This document shows positions 10,174-20,402 of a stretch of DNA of 64,000 bases, one piece after another. This DNA is from Corynespora cassiicola. Lineage: Eukaryota > Ascomycota > Dothideomycetes > Pleosporales > Corynesporascaceae. Numbering within the stretch: the first letter of the stretch is position 1; the number at the start of each line of letters is the position of its first letter. The notes below the pieces were generated by a model that saw nothing but the letters and a program-made list of their open reading frames with translations, made no database searches and was not told the origin of the DNA. The position numbers were made by a program, and so were the translations under genes. Location of the stretch: NCBI GenBank assembly GCA_022059125.1, contig JAEUWY010000001.1, forward strand, positions 372,001-436,000, given 5' to 3'.

Positions 10174-11751
10174 TCATTCAGGCGTCACTCCCTCTGAAAA
10201 CCACGGAGCATATACCTCCTCCACCCACCTAAACATGACCCTCAACGCCTGCAAGATAGTATAACAACCAATGATATCGGCCGTAGTGCCGATATCTACG
10301 GCGTCAATAAGATGAATCTCATGCTCTAAATCGCTAGCAAAGTACAACTTCCAGCGCGCATCGGTAATCAAGAGCAGAGGCAGTGTCATATCCACGGGGT
10401 CATGAATGAGCTGGCGCATGCGGTTGAAGTAGGCCATTGCCCAGATGGATAGCTGCACCTCGCCATTTTCACTACCGCCGTTGGGGGATTTGGTCTCGAT
10501 GCCGAGAACAATGGGTTCGTAGCAAAGAGGAGAGTAATCGGAGGGGTTGCAGGTACGCTGAAGTTTTCGGGGAGAAGCAGTGAGGCGGTTAATGACATTG
10601 GCTGTAGGGATTAGCGGAGGGCCGAGGGTAACGGCGAAGTCGATCATCTTGCGCTTTAGAAGCTCGCCGTATTCATTGCCTGGCACAAGGTCTTTAATGA
10701 CACGCGCAGTGGTGATGTTGTAGTACGAGAACTCGGGGCGGCCAAGCACGGCTTGCTTCAGCATCTGGCTGTGCACAAGTTCGTTCCAGCTTGGTTCGTG
10801 GAGGTGTTTCGTTTTGCACGCTGAGGTCTCGTTCCGAATATCCCGCATGGCTTTGAACTCGTCCTTCAATTCTTCATGCGTCTTGCCATTCGGCATCTTT
10901 GCCACGTAGTCCTCCAAGTCGTCAAGGTCACCGTTGGAGTCCTGTTCCACTTCAGCCTGGCGAACGGTTAGCAATGAGACTACGAAAAGCGTTTGTCGGG
11001 GTTTTACCTCAATGCCTAGTGGAATGACGCCTTTCGACCGCCGAGCCAGCGCTTGAATCGCCTTGTACAATGTTTTCACGTCCTGTGGGACGTCTGTACT
11101 TGACGTCGCCGTCTTGGGAACCACAGGCTTCTTCGCAATCTGAAGATCAACCATTCGGCGGGTTGGGCTGCGCGACCGCTTCGAAGTTGTGGATTCATGG
11201 GCCGACTCAACCTCTGTGTCTTCGTCTGCTTGTTCCTCGGATATGCTGGGCGTCAGTACCGGCGCTGGCCTAGTGTGCAGGTCTGGAATTGGCGGCGCTT
11301 GAGGAGCTACGTGTTTCCGACGAGTCGGCCGTGGTGTCGTACTAAGGTCTACATGCTGTGTTCCAAGTACAATATGCTCCACTTCCAGTATGACATCCTC
11401 CGCCGGTGGCACATCCTTCGCTGTGACCTGCACCCCGCCTGCCGTCCCAGTCTGCCTGCTCGACTTCCTCGTTGGCGACCGAGGGTTCTTCGACATTATC
11501 TGCACCGCTACCTTGAGGGTCCGCTGTCGCTTTTGATTTGGTAGATCGATCTCGGAGAGTGCAGGACGTCGTCGCTTCGATTGTGCGAAAGATGCGCATG
11601 TGGAGGGAGGTGGAGAGGGGAGGTAAGTCTTAGGTGTGGGGCGCCTTCGAGGCTTCCGCAAGTACTCAGCAGGGATTTCGGGTTCGGGCGGTGGTTCCAA
11701 ATCGCCGCCGGCAGCGTGGACATTGGCCAGCCATGTGTTTGGGCAGTCCAT
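10174..11751 (-). CDS. PD-(D/E)XK nuclease-like protein (525 aa)
   Basis: Single-exon frame. I take the ATG at 11751 (MDCPNTWLANVHA), since family members begin with a short Met-Asp motif; a further in-frame ATG lies at 11862. Residues 1-240 are Pro/Ser/Thr-rich and basic (SKRRRP, KRSRSPTRR), probably disordered and possibly nuclear. The C-terminal half is the nuclease-like domain: KMIDFAVTL (Asp), VLGIETKSPN (E-x-K) and VQLSIWAMAYF, ending with the aromatic FRWVEEVYAPWF block. It shares these with the proteins at 1330 and 17596, but its overall sequence is divergent. An inverted core repeat lies ~600 bp upstream in matching orientation (12312-12369). Enzymatic activity is inferred from family fold only. 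Confidence 0.8.
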   Translation of the reverse strand: MDCPNTWLANVHAAGGDLEPPPEPEIPAEYLRKPRRRPTPKTYLPSPPPSTCASFAQSKRRRPALSEIDLPNQKRQRTLKVAVQIMSKNPRSPTRKSSRQTGTAGGVQVTAKDVPPAEDVILEVEHIVLGTQHVDLSTTPRPTRRKHVAPQAPPIPDLHTRPAPVLTPSISEEQADEDTEVESAHESTTSKRSRSPTRRMVDLQIAKKPVVPKTATSSTDVPQDVKTLYKAIQALARRSKGVIPLGIEVKPRQTLFVVSLLTVRQAEVEQDSNGDLDDLEDYVAKMPNGKTHEELKDEFKAMRDIRNETSACKTKHLHEPSWNELVHSQMLKQAVLGRPEFSYYNITTARVIKDLVPGNEYGELLKRKMIDFAVTLGPPLIPTANVINRLTASPRKLQRTCNPSDYSPLCYEPIVLGIETKSPNGGSENGEVQLSIWAMAYFNRMRQLIHDPVDMTLPLLLITDARWKLYFASDLEHEIHLIDAVDIGTTADIIGCYTILQALRVMFRWVEEVYAPWFSEGVTPE

Positions 11752-12598
11752 AGGCGCAACGACAGAGAGAGAGCGTAGCGATGGGTATCGAGGTGTGCAT
11801 ACGTTCGGAATATGCGGGTAGCGAGATGGACAACAACGGGGAGCCTTTATTGTGACATGCATCCGTAGCAGTCGGTTGCTGGGCCAGCCTTAGACCTCGC
11901 CACGCTAAAGGCTGAGCCACCCTAGGGCCCGTGCACGGACTCCAAACTTCATCGTCAATCGTCCCTCTTTCGCGTAAACTCATACTCTTCAATCGAATTA
12001 AGACAGTGATTATCACGCAATACTTTCTGGCATGACTATAAGCACTCTAACTGTACGAGAGGCATTGAGATTTTCTAAATCAAACAGTATCTTGGGTTGT
12101 GTTGGCCGTCGGCACTGCTAGCCGTGGTGTTTCGAAATTAGCTCCCGCGACAGGCTCATGCGAGACCGTTCTCGCTTCTGGGGTCTAGCTTATTACGGCA
12201 TAACAGAGTTGACTTCGAAACCATAGGGCGTGCAACACCAATCTGGAAGCTTTCGGCGACAACCACGCACACGCATACTCCGTTATCATTTTTCGAATGT
12301 TTCAACGCCTCTCTAACAAGGTCAGGGCCGATGCGGGTCGGCGGCCATCCTTCTTGTAAGTGGTGGCAATTCAAAGTACTGTTTCTTGTGCTGCGTATAG
12401 TAATTGGTAAGCATGCCGCCACAGCTTAGCTGCCGCTTTAGCTAGCTCCTGCAATGTAAGATTTCTCTGTGCCTTCAATTTGACCTCAAGTGCTTTGAAT
12501 TATCGTGACTGGAAATTATGCAGCTAGCACAAGCTAGCTACAGCAGCCTTTACTTTAGATTATTTAAATGTATAATGACTGAAGAAATCGTCCAACTA
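11752..12598. other. Intergenic region between two minus-strand genes
   Basis: No supported gene. Contains core repeat F (12312-12369), 5' DNA of the nuclease-like gene, and the 3' flank of the NLR gene ending at 12599. Confidence 0.45.
12312..12369 (-). repeat. Core repeat F, upstream of the 10174-11751 nuclease-like gene
   Basis: On the minus strand it reads TTGCCACCA...CAAGAAGGATGGCC, then GCCGACCCG, then GGCCCTGACCTTG. It then shares AGAGGCGTTG with the copy at 62736. It is in the same orientation as the nuclease-like gene that starts at 11751. Homology to modules A-C is limited to this core. Confidence 0.6.
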
Positions 12599-15500
12599 TT
12601 AAAAAGAATACATAAACCCATCTGGGCCGAAGTTTACTGACAAATGAAAGTTTTTGCAGCCTACACCAATCACTACAAACAGCCTTCCATGAAGAGATTT
12701 CCCTGCGCATCTTTGACCTATTTATGTCAGGCTCGTGTACTAGAGAGCATCATAATAACTCACCAACGCGCGTTCCATTCTTCGTAAAGAAGAACTCATC
12801 CTTATTCATGTCAGATCCACACCCAATCACATCGCCGACTCCATAAGTATCACCAAATTGTATCCCCTGTCCCTTTCCTAAGAATAGCTTGCCATCATCG
12901 CCATGGTATGCCCACGACCCTTTCTTCCATCCCGGCATCCCTGTATAGGGTGAGGTTCCATGACAAAACCCAACTCCAATTATACTAAGACTGATTAGGA
13001 CAACTTCACAAATATATTAGTAGATACTAAGAGGATCACATACCGATTTATCTCCACATTATGGATAGTGACCTCAAAATATACGAACCGCTGGCCTATA
13101 GGAAATGGATGGTTTGATCTTATCTGTACCTTGGACTTGCGCTCTTCGGAGTTTAGCTGATCTAAAGCAATTGTAAATATAGGATATTATATGGATAGGC
13201 CTCGAACATACCACTAATTGCAGCAGTTCCATTGCTTGTTATCCTGATGGTAGAGGCTCTTGGAGCTGTAAGTAGACTCGGCGCTAAACATTCATTCTGG
13301 ACAGACTGTATATCATATTCATGGACTCCAAACATGTCGCGTATTTCTCGGTTGCTGGTTTGAAAAGCGATCATCGAAGGAGTCCACCCATGCTTATCCC
13401 TAGCTGCAGGATCAGCACCTCGATTAAGAAGCAGCCGAACTATAGGTACAGAGCAAGTAAGAATAGCCGCCTGGAGTGCGTTGCCGAAGTATCCACCCTG
13501 CGCGTTGACGCTGGCGCCTTTGTCGAGCAGCAGCGTTGCAGTTGCCTCGTGGCCTCCGATTGAAGCTGCCTGGAGTGCGTTGCCGTACTCCCCACCCTGC
13601 GCGTTGACATTGGCGCCCTTGTCGAGCAGCAGCGTTGCAGTTGCCTCGTGGCCTCCGTCTGAAGCTGCCTGGAGTGCGTTGCCGTACTCTCCACCCTGCG
13701 CGTTGACATTGGCGCCTTTGTCGAGCAGCAGCGTTGCAGTTGCCTCGTGGCCTCTGACTGAAGCTGCCTGGAGTGCATTGCCGAAGTACCCGCCTTGGGC
13801 GTCGATGTTGATTTTTTGCTTTAGTAGCTGCCTAATGATCTCTGAACTCTTTTCCAAGGATGCATAGTACAATGCTGTAGTGCCATTTTCGTCTTTCTCA
13901 GATGCGTCACAACCCTCTTCAAGCAGTCTGGTAACAGCACCGAGAAGGCCTGCAGAACATGCAAAGTGCAATGCATGTTTAGGTGCTATGCTACCCGCCC
14001 ACTGCTCTCTGATGACAGGCACGTCGTACAGACGAGTTCCGTATACAACTGTACTTGCGGAAACAGGTATAGAAATAGGGTTGAAGCGTTGCCGTATGGA
14101 TTCGAAATCTACCCCGTCTCCTGATACCTTGATTTGCATGATTGCTGCAAGATATCGAGCCCCTTGTTGAAAGATTTCTTCCAGCCGTACCATGACATCA
14201 TGGCAACGGTCATCGCATTGCACGATATGATAATCAAAGTATTTGTTAGCGTATACAGCAAACTTGTTGTCCATTAGACGATAATAAAGATGAAACTCAT
14301 CTCGAACTGGATTGCAGAAGGCTGCAAGCTGAATATAGCTGAGACAAACCAAGCCTAGCTGTCCATGAATAAGGCTAGGATCTGAGAGTTGCTGTTTAAT
14401 CAGGCTTCGTGATATTCCTTGAGAAGCCTCACTCAAGAACTCCTGGACAGTGTAGTGTATTGAGCGGATAGTACCTTGGTTCTCTTCCAGCAAGTTGCCG
14501 CAAGCATCCAAGATGACTTGTGGAGAATCAAGTCTGAGTTCTTTCAGATTCTGACAATTTGAATTGACTGCAAGCGCAATCTGCAACTCTTCTGTACTGA
14601 GCGGTCTTTGTGCATAGAGCGTCCATGCAAGACTTCTTTGCGCGAGGTCCTTCATGTACGGAATTTGGCTTTCGATCCGCTCCAGTATTCGGATATAAGT
14701 GCTCGGCAAGCCCTGGGGCAGCACTTTCAACGCATCTTCGACTAACTCGGTTTTCTTGGCTTTGCTAAATCGACAAAGACTGTCGAGTTGTAGATTTACC
14801 CAAAGAAACCTGTCTAAGAATAAGCTTATGACTATCTCTCAGAATGAAGGTGGACCAGTACGCACATTCCATCCGCCTTCGTAGAGAGAGTTTGGATAAT
14901 CCTCTCTTTGAGATCGTCGTTGGTGATGTAAAGCATTTTTCCATGCTCCCCTTTCCGGAGCTTCTCAACTTGGCTTCGGGTAAAATTTTCGATGTCGGTC
15001 GCAACATTCTCAGCTGATATCTGAATTGTGGGGATGTTCTTTTCCTCGAATGCTGCAGCAATATCCATTTCCTTTCGACTCGTAACGAAGACTTTGATGC
15101 GACCTGGAATTTGCATAGTCACTAAGCTAGTGATAAAGCCAAGAATATCCTGTCGCTCTTGCTCCGGACATTCGTCCAAAGCATCAAATACAACATATAC
15201 CTGGGACAGGCCTTCGACAAGTGAGACGAAAATCTCCCGTGTACCCACCAAAGATGGGGGTAAAGCTTTCTGCTTGACTTGGAGCAGGTCGGGAGGTATC
15301 TGATTCCTCCTTCGGCATAACTGCTTGATAAGAGCAGCTATAATCTGAGAGATGTCACTCAATTGCGAATCTCGATAGTTGTAGTATGCAAAGCAGATAG
15401 CAGTATCCTCTCGAAGCTCGTTCTCGGTCGTGATGTGTTCCAAGACGTTGGATCTGGTTGATGGATGAGCATGACAGCTGGAGTGAAATGTACTACCCAA

Positions 15501-16676
15501 TCACTTACGCAAGGACAGATTTGCCAATGCCAGCTGTAAGTAGTTAGTAAAATCCTGCTAAGGAATGTGTAGTCGCTTACGTTTTCCATAACACCATAAG
15601 AGAGATGAGACAGGGCTATTGTACCACTCCTGATACTTCGGCTCTTTGATCAGCCACCAGCACGTTTGTTCGTGTTTCTTCGCATAGGTGTCCTGGTGGG
15701 TCTTTTCAAAATCGATACATGAGACCCATGAGAGGAACGCAGACTTCTCTTTTTCTAGAATGTATTAGAGTTGGATACACACAAGATCCAAAGAACGAAT
15801 TGACTCACTTTCTTCATCACAACGCCGTACTTTTTCAGCTTCTCGCGACGCGTCATAATGCAGAGCCTGGACAGAGTGCAGGAGAACATCGAGGTGGTGA
15901 CGCATATCTTCTTGAATATACTCAAACTCTGACTCAAACGTTTCCCAATGCTGGCGCATGAAAGCTCGAACAGATGTCCACCTACGCCTATTTCCATTGA
16001 CGTCGAGAAACACTCGACGTGCTTTCCAGCAGAAATCAAGAATATTGCCATAAATATTTACCACCATCTTTTCTACAAGTTCTGCATCCGCAACGTGTGT
16101 GTAAGCTTCTAGCGGTCCCAGATAGTCTTCAAATACACAAGTCATATCGGTCAATCTACTAAAGAAAGTAGTAAACTTCAGAGCGAGATCAATAACAATA
16201 CGCACTGCGCCAACTACAAGAGATGCCACTTCTGGGTTTGCCTGAATGCCTATAGCTACGCCTCCCATGAATCTATTGAGCAGCCCCAGAAACTTTGAAA
16301 GACTCTCAGCATGAGCTCTAAAGGATGAGTCGTTCTTGTGTAACTCATCGTATGCCCGAACACCAGATAGAAGGTTCTGCTCGTCGATTGTTCCTGATGC
16401 ATGCGCGAACGCTGCTCTTTCAACCTCTGGTATCTTGTCAAGGTGGATCGCGAGTGCTTTCTCAAACGCCGGTGTTCTCGATTTTGTAGCCGCTGCATTT
16501 GTGTTCGATACAAGGAGAGACGGCGCAGATGAGGAGGGCGAGATTGGGGCTGGTTGCGCGAACAGTGGAGAGGCTCGGCGAGACCGGACTGGACTGACAG
16601 TGTCTTGTAAGAAGAAGGCGGGTATGCGGGCGCGTATGCGATCTCGTTTCCGCATGATCTGGCGAGTTTGGGGCAT
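12599..16676 (-). CDS. Helical N-domain / NACHT / ankyrin / SPRY receptor (1233 aa, 8 exons)
   Basis: Exons on the minus strand: 16676-15809, 15754-15581, 15533-15509, 15453-14866, 14809-13212, 13161-13044, 12990-12764, 12702-12599. All junctions are GT-AG, introns are 47-61 nt, and the sum is 3702 nt with phases agreeing throughout. Residues ~60-290 form a helical domain like those at the N-terminus of fungal STAND proteins (DUF7708- or Goodbye-like). NACHT follows, with Walker A CYGKPGIGKSVLA assembled across exons 2-4 and Walker B VVFDALDEC. A helical region leads to ankyrin repeats (~840-1045), three of them almost identical 33-residue units. The C-terminus is a SPRY domain (VQIRSNHPFPIGQRFVYFEV, VGFCHGTSPYTGMPGW, FFFTKNGTRVG). 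SPRY domains bind proteins, so this is probably an extra recognition surface. All motifs are intact. Confidence 0.88.
13488..13790 (-). repeat. 99-bp tandem repeats encoding near-identical ankyrin units
   Basis: Three consecutive 33-residue units read GNALQAAS-x-x-GHEATATLLLDKGA-x-VNAQGG. Their DNA is almost the same and the variable residues are next to the turn (VR, DG, IG). A fourth, diverged half-unit follows. The array lies inside exon 5 of the NACHT-ankyrin-SPRY gene. Confidence 0.85.
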
Positions 16677-16990
16677 CTATAATGGTATCCAACTACTTGA
16701 GTATCGTGTGCAAGAGAGTCGGTCGTCCCTTGGTGCGAAGGGGTAAGACGAGTTGCGACGTTGCGGGGTAGCTTGAGGCTTAGCGGGCTGCGCCTCCAAG
16801 GCAGCTTCCATCTGCATCATAGCTGTGACAACGCCTCTCGAAGTATCCTCTCAGAATTTCTCAGGCTGAATCGTTTCAACATGCCGTGAAGCTCTTGAAC
16901 AGGCCAGTAGGAACTATTAGGCTAACTAGCCGCTTCGTTGCGCCGACGCTCGATTTATAAGCAGAGGACTGAGACTCCAGGTACTTCCTA

Positions 16991-17560
16991 TTGCCACCAG
17001 CGACAGGGATGACGGCCGACCCATTCCTGCCTTGACCTTGTCGTGGTGCAAAGCCGTGTATTTTTCGTTGTGCAAAAGCATGAAGAGCATTCTCAGCGTC
17101 TTTCAATCAGGTAGAGTGGGGCAGAGCCTCGAAAATGTGCAAATCGGAACTAGGGTTCAAAAGCAGGGCCCACGCCCCTAGCGGGAACCAAAATTAAGCC
17201 TGCACGGTGACAGTTTGTCAGAGTTCACATGCGAAATCAATTCAGCAGTGATGCTCGATTAACGGTAGCAATAGTATTTAGCCAGAAGGTTCAGGACTAG
17301 ATACAAGACGTAGTACGAAGAGCAAGAAAGGTCTCTCCGCGTTCGTGATTCCTTACGTCTCAGGATCACGGATGGAGAACATCCGACCCGGACAGTCACG
17401 TGCATGCATGTCACGCGGTCCCGTGACACAGTTTCAGGGTCAATGTTTGGCTACTTTTAGACGGGAGCCGCCGAATGACGCTCCGATCGCAACACGAGTT
17501 TATACTCACGTGATAGCGCGCCAATCGGCGAGTCGGTGCGAAAACAAACGAACCGCGGGG
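16991..17560 (+). repeat. Upstream module C of the PD-(D/E)XK family, split by a solo LTR
   Basis: Nearly identical to module B (7217-7560) on both sides of a 213-bp insertion at 17216-17428. It includes the core, the GTGTATTTTTCGTTGTGCAA block, GCGGGAACCAAAA, and the CACGTG-ATAGCGCGCCAATCGG block. It precedes the family pseudogene at 17596. No gene is seen in 16677-17595. Confidence 0.85.
17216..17428 (+). mobile_element. Solo LTR (213 bp) with 5-bp target-site duplication
   Basis: Begins TGTCAGAGTTCAC and ends CGGTCCCGTGACA, i.e. TG...CA with TGTCA/TGACA terminal inverted repeats. It is flanked on both sides by CAGTT (17211-17215 and 17429-17433). Removing it with one CAGTT restores GGTGACAGTTTCAGGGTC, exactly as in the uninterrupted module B. 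The direction assigned is arbitrary; Copia versus Gypsy origin cannot be told from this alone. Confidence 0.85.
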
Positions 17561-17595
17561 CTAGGCATCCACCATCCCTCATACTTCCGACGACA

Positions 17596-18820
17596 ATGGA
17601 TCAACGCAGTGGTCCTTTGACAGCTCAACACGATCTTGTCTGTTCGTGGCTGGGTAGTTCTGCGCATGACGGCTGTGTTCCTCTTATCCTCCGCCCGACG
17701 AGTGCTCAAAGTTGGGCCCAACTCCCTTGAAAAGGAAGCGCGCCATGTCCCTCTCCACGAGTGCAACCGTACCCATCTCGCATCATAGCGAAAGCCCGAA
17801 GATATTAATGATGTTAGGCCCGGGCAGAGTGCATCACAGTTAGGAAATGAAACGCTACTAGCTCTGACTAGAAGGAATACTTTCAGTCCAACTGGTGATC
17901 GTGTTTCTCCGAACTTGAAGCGTTCGTCAAGCCCGACACGAGAGATGCCAATTATATTGCAGGATGCATGGCCGCTAGTGCTAGTAGAAAGCTTGAACGG
18001 TCTGGGAGGAGGCTCCGCCAGAGCTGGTCGAACGACTCGGCGACCGGCTCACCGAGGGCGTTGAATTGGGCTTTATTCCCCAAGGCTTGTAGGTATATGC
18101 GCCTCACTCAGCATGCCTCAGTAACATCCAATACGTTCTGCACCTTATCAAGAACGTCCAGACGTCGTCTATCAAACTACCAACCCTACCGATTTCGACC
18201 AGATTGATGTGCGCTCCGTTGATGAGCTGTCAAGCATCTAGAAGGAAGTGAAAATGACCTTTCTCAATGCGCGCGGTTGCAAAGATGGTAGTTGTGATAA
18301 GGATGCATTGTGCGATGATTTAGTGCGACCTGTGATCCATCTAGCTATGGATCTGTACGGTAATGGAAGATGGTGATTCCAGAACGTGTACGCACATTTA
18401 GGAATCTCACAAGAACAAAGCTGACCCTCCTAGTCGATTTCAGTCCATCAACCCCCTCTACCTCTCAATGATCCCGACTCTACCCTCACAGACCCTACCC
18501 GCCGTAAATCCATCGACCGTAAAACCGACTACGTCTTCTCGTACTCGCATCGCGATCCTGGCATCTTCGCTATCTACGAAAAGCTCGATGATGCCACCAA
18601 CAGGCATATTGGATATACCGTTGATGCCTTACGAAGAGGACCGCTCTCTTTTCTGGCCTCGAAATCAAATCCACATCTGGAAACCATATCGAGGAAGCTA
18701 CAGATGAGCATATGGCTCGAGGCATCTTTGCGCAAGAAACAGAAGCTTGCTTACTCTGCGCGGGTTTTATTCAAGCCAGCAGAGATGGCGGATCCTGCGC
18801 TTACCATTGTTGGATATTAG
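17596..18820 (+). pseudogene. PD-(D/E)XK nuclease-like family pseudogene
   Basis: ATG at 17596 gives MDQRSGPLTAQHDLV, but the frame breaks within 45 codons. Homologous segments then follow in shifting frames: EMPIILQDAWPLVL, ESLNGLG, PDVVYQTTNPTDFDQ, KTDYVFSYSHR (the active-site Asp segment), LEIKSTSGN (the E-x-K motif) and LQMSIWLEASLRKKQ. Stops interrupt it (for example in TGG-like context near 18376), and a frameshift lies between the E-x-K and the SIW segments. The pieces are in family order, so this was a full-length gene. Its promoter module carries a solo LTR, so LTR insertion may have preceded decay; the order is inference. Confidence 0.75.
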
Positions 18821-19511
18821 CACTCCGTGTATTATGCACACCTGCGCAATGACACTGTATCTGAGAAGTGGTGTTCATGTTTGAGGCCCCGGTGGTGGGT
18901 CAATTTGAACGGCTGAGTACAGATTCAATACGTGGACTCTTTAAGCTGGTGAGGATGTACGGAAACACTGAAACACGAGATAGGTGAAAGCAGAAATGGA
19001 TACTGGGGAGGATTTCTACAACCGATTCTGTACCAGCTGGCTGGTGTTTCTTAATGTCTAGACCATGAGAAGTTGTGTGACATGAACACCAGAGTCACAC
19101 TTCTCTTCTGGGAAACCGCAAAAGTTTACATACAAAGCAGGTAATTCTTCTACTCTCTGCATGACCTGCTCCTCTGTACAAGACAATATCGGCTGCATTG
19201 TAAGGTTGGTGGTTCTTCTGCGCTAATCGACCATAACTAAGGGCTACGAAATGTCGTTGACGATCTCGCTTCCATCTACAAATCACCTTCAAAGTCCTAG
19301 CTTTGTTCTGTAATTTACGCTTACAACAGCTTGAAATTCGCCGTGCCGGAGGCAATGGTTTTTCAGTTCTATTAAGAAGGAATTTATTACGATATACTTT
19401 GCGTTGTCTACGGCGTGCATAGAGAAAAAGAAAAACAAACAATAAATTGGGTAAAGCCTGCAATACTTCGTCTACTCCTAATTTGAATAGATCAACCTCT
19501 GTATGACTTGC
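18821..19511. other. Intergenic region, no gene seen
   Basis: A basic minus-strand frame (19095-19463) has no recognisable domain and atypical composition; I leave it uncalled. Confidence 0.4.
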
Positions 19512-20402
19512 TCAAAGCCGGCTCCTACGTGGTAAGACGTAGTGAGTGTGCCCATGTTGCGTCATTTCGCCTGTGAGAGTACTTTTCGAGAGTTTTACAA
19601 GCTGTGATAGATAAAACTCGAATGAGTGGAAGTACTTTGCAGCTATCAATGGATCTACCAGCCCTTGCGCGGCGTTGAAGCTCTCAATTTCGGCAAGATG
19701 CATAGATGCAGTTTCTGCTAGTGCATCTGGTCGATTCCTTGGGAGGTTGAGCACACTTAGCCGCTGTAGCGGACATCGACAATGCTCATCTCTGAGCTCT
19801 GGGAGAGGGTCGTTGATATAAGTAGATCCGATCTCGATGTTGACTTCGCGTGAGATTATTTGATGATGTGTGTCGATATGCTCCATGATCAATCGTGAAA
19901 TACTCATGTCGTGCTTGTCTCGGTACGAATCCTGCCGCAGGATTGCGCTGCAGAATATGGCTGGAATAGAAGGATAGCGGCTGGCCTTTTCACTCAAATC
20001 CCCCAGAAGAGATATGGATGCCAGAAAGCTCTCCACAGATATAAGTGTATGTGCGATGAGGTACGTGTCTGTCGGCAAATGCGGGGCGGATGGAAGCCCC
20101 GTGGTTTTCATTTCCAGAACCGATATATCGAGTGGAGGTATACATGTTGAGGTAGGAACACTACTTTGAGAAGCCCAATAAGATTTACGGAAGTTGAGGA
20201 GAGAATTTTTCGTAAGCGGGGCAGCGAGTGTGTGTTCTGCTAGTAAGATATGAACTCCAGTTGCTACTCGTCGTTGGATGTACTCTCCAGCTGCTACCGC
20301 TTTCGTATCATCCAAAAACTTAGTGTTACGGCGTGGCTTTTGGCGGGAGCCATCATGACGGTACTCGGGCCAAACGCGCTTGTACTCTATAGTCCTGGAC
20401 AT
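19512..20402 (-). CDS. Protein of unknown function (296 aa, start uncertain)
   Basis: One long frame from an ATG at 20402 (MSRTIEYKRVWPEYR). I do not recognise the family. It has no signal peptide, zinc motif or obvious transmembrane segment. The middle (TYLIAHTLISVESFLASISL, SRLIMEHIDTH) and the C-terminus (FHSFEFYLSQLVKLSKS) look helical, and one CRCPLQ segment has two cysteines. The frame remains open upstream of the ATG to a TTTTATAG splice-acceptor-like site near 20434, with a GTCAGT donor-like site further up, so a 5' exon is possible. Its length, codon-like regularity and clean frame argue for a real gene. It could also be the C-terminal part of a regulator. Confidence 0.5.
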   Translation of the reverse strand: MSRTIEYKRVWPEYRHDGSRQKPRRNTKFLDDTKAVAAGEYIQRRVATGVHILLAEHTLAAPLTKNSLLNFRKSYWASQSSVPTSTCIPPLDISVLEMKTTGLPSAPHLPTDTYLIAHTLISVESFLASISLLGDLSEKASRYPSIPAIFCSAILRQDSYRDKHDMSISRLIMEHIDTHHQIISREVNIEIGSTYINDPLPELRDEHCRCPLQRLSVLNLPRNRPDALAETASMHLAEIESFNAAQGLVDPLIAAKYFHSFEFYLSQLVKLSKSTLTGEMTQHGHTHYVLPRRSRL

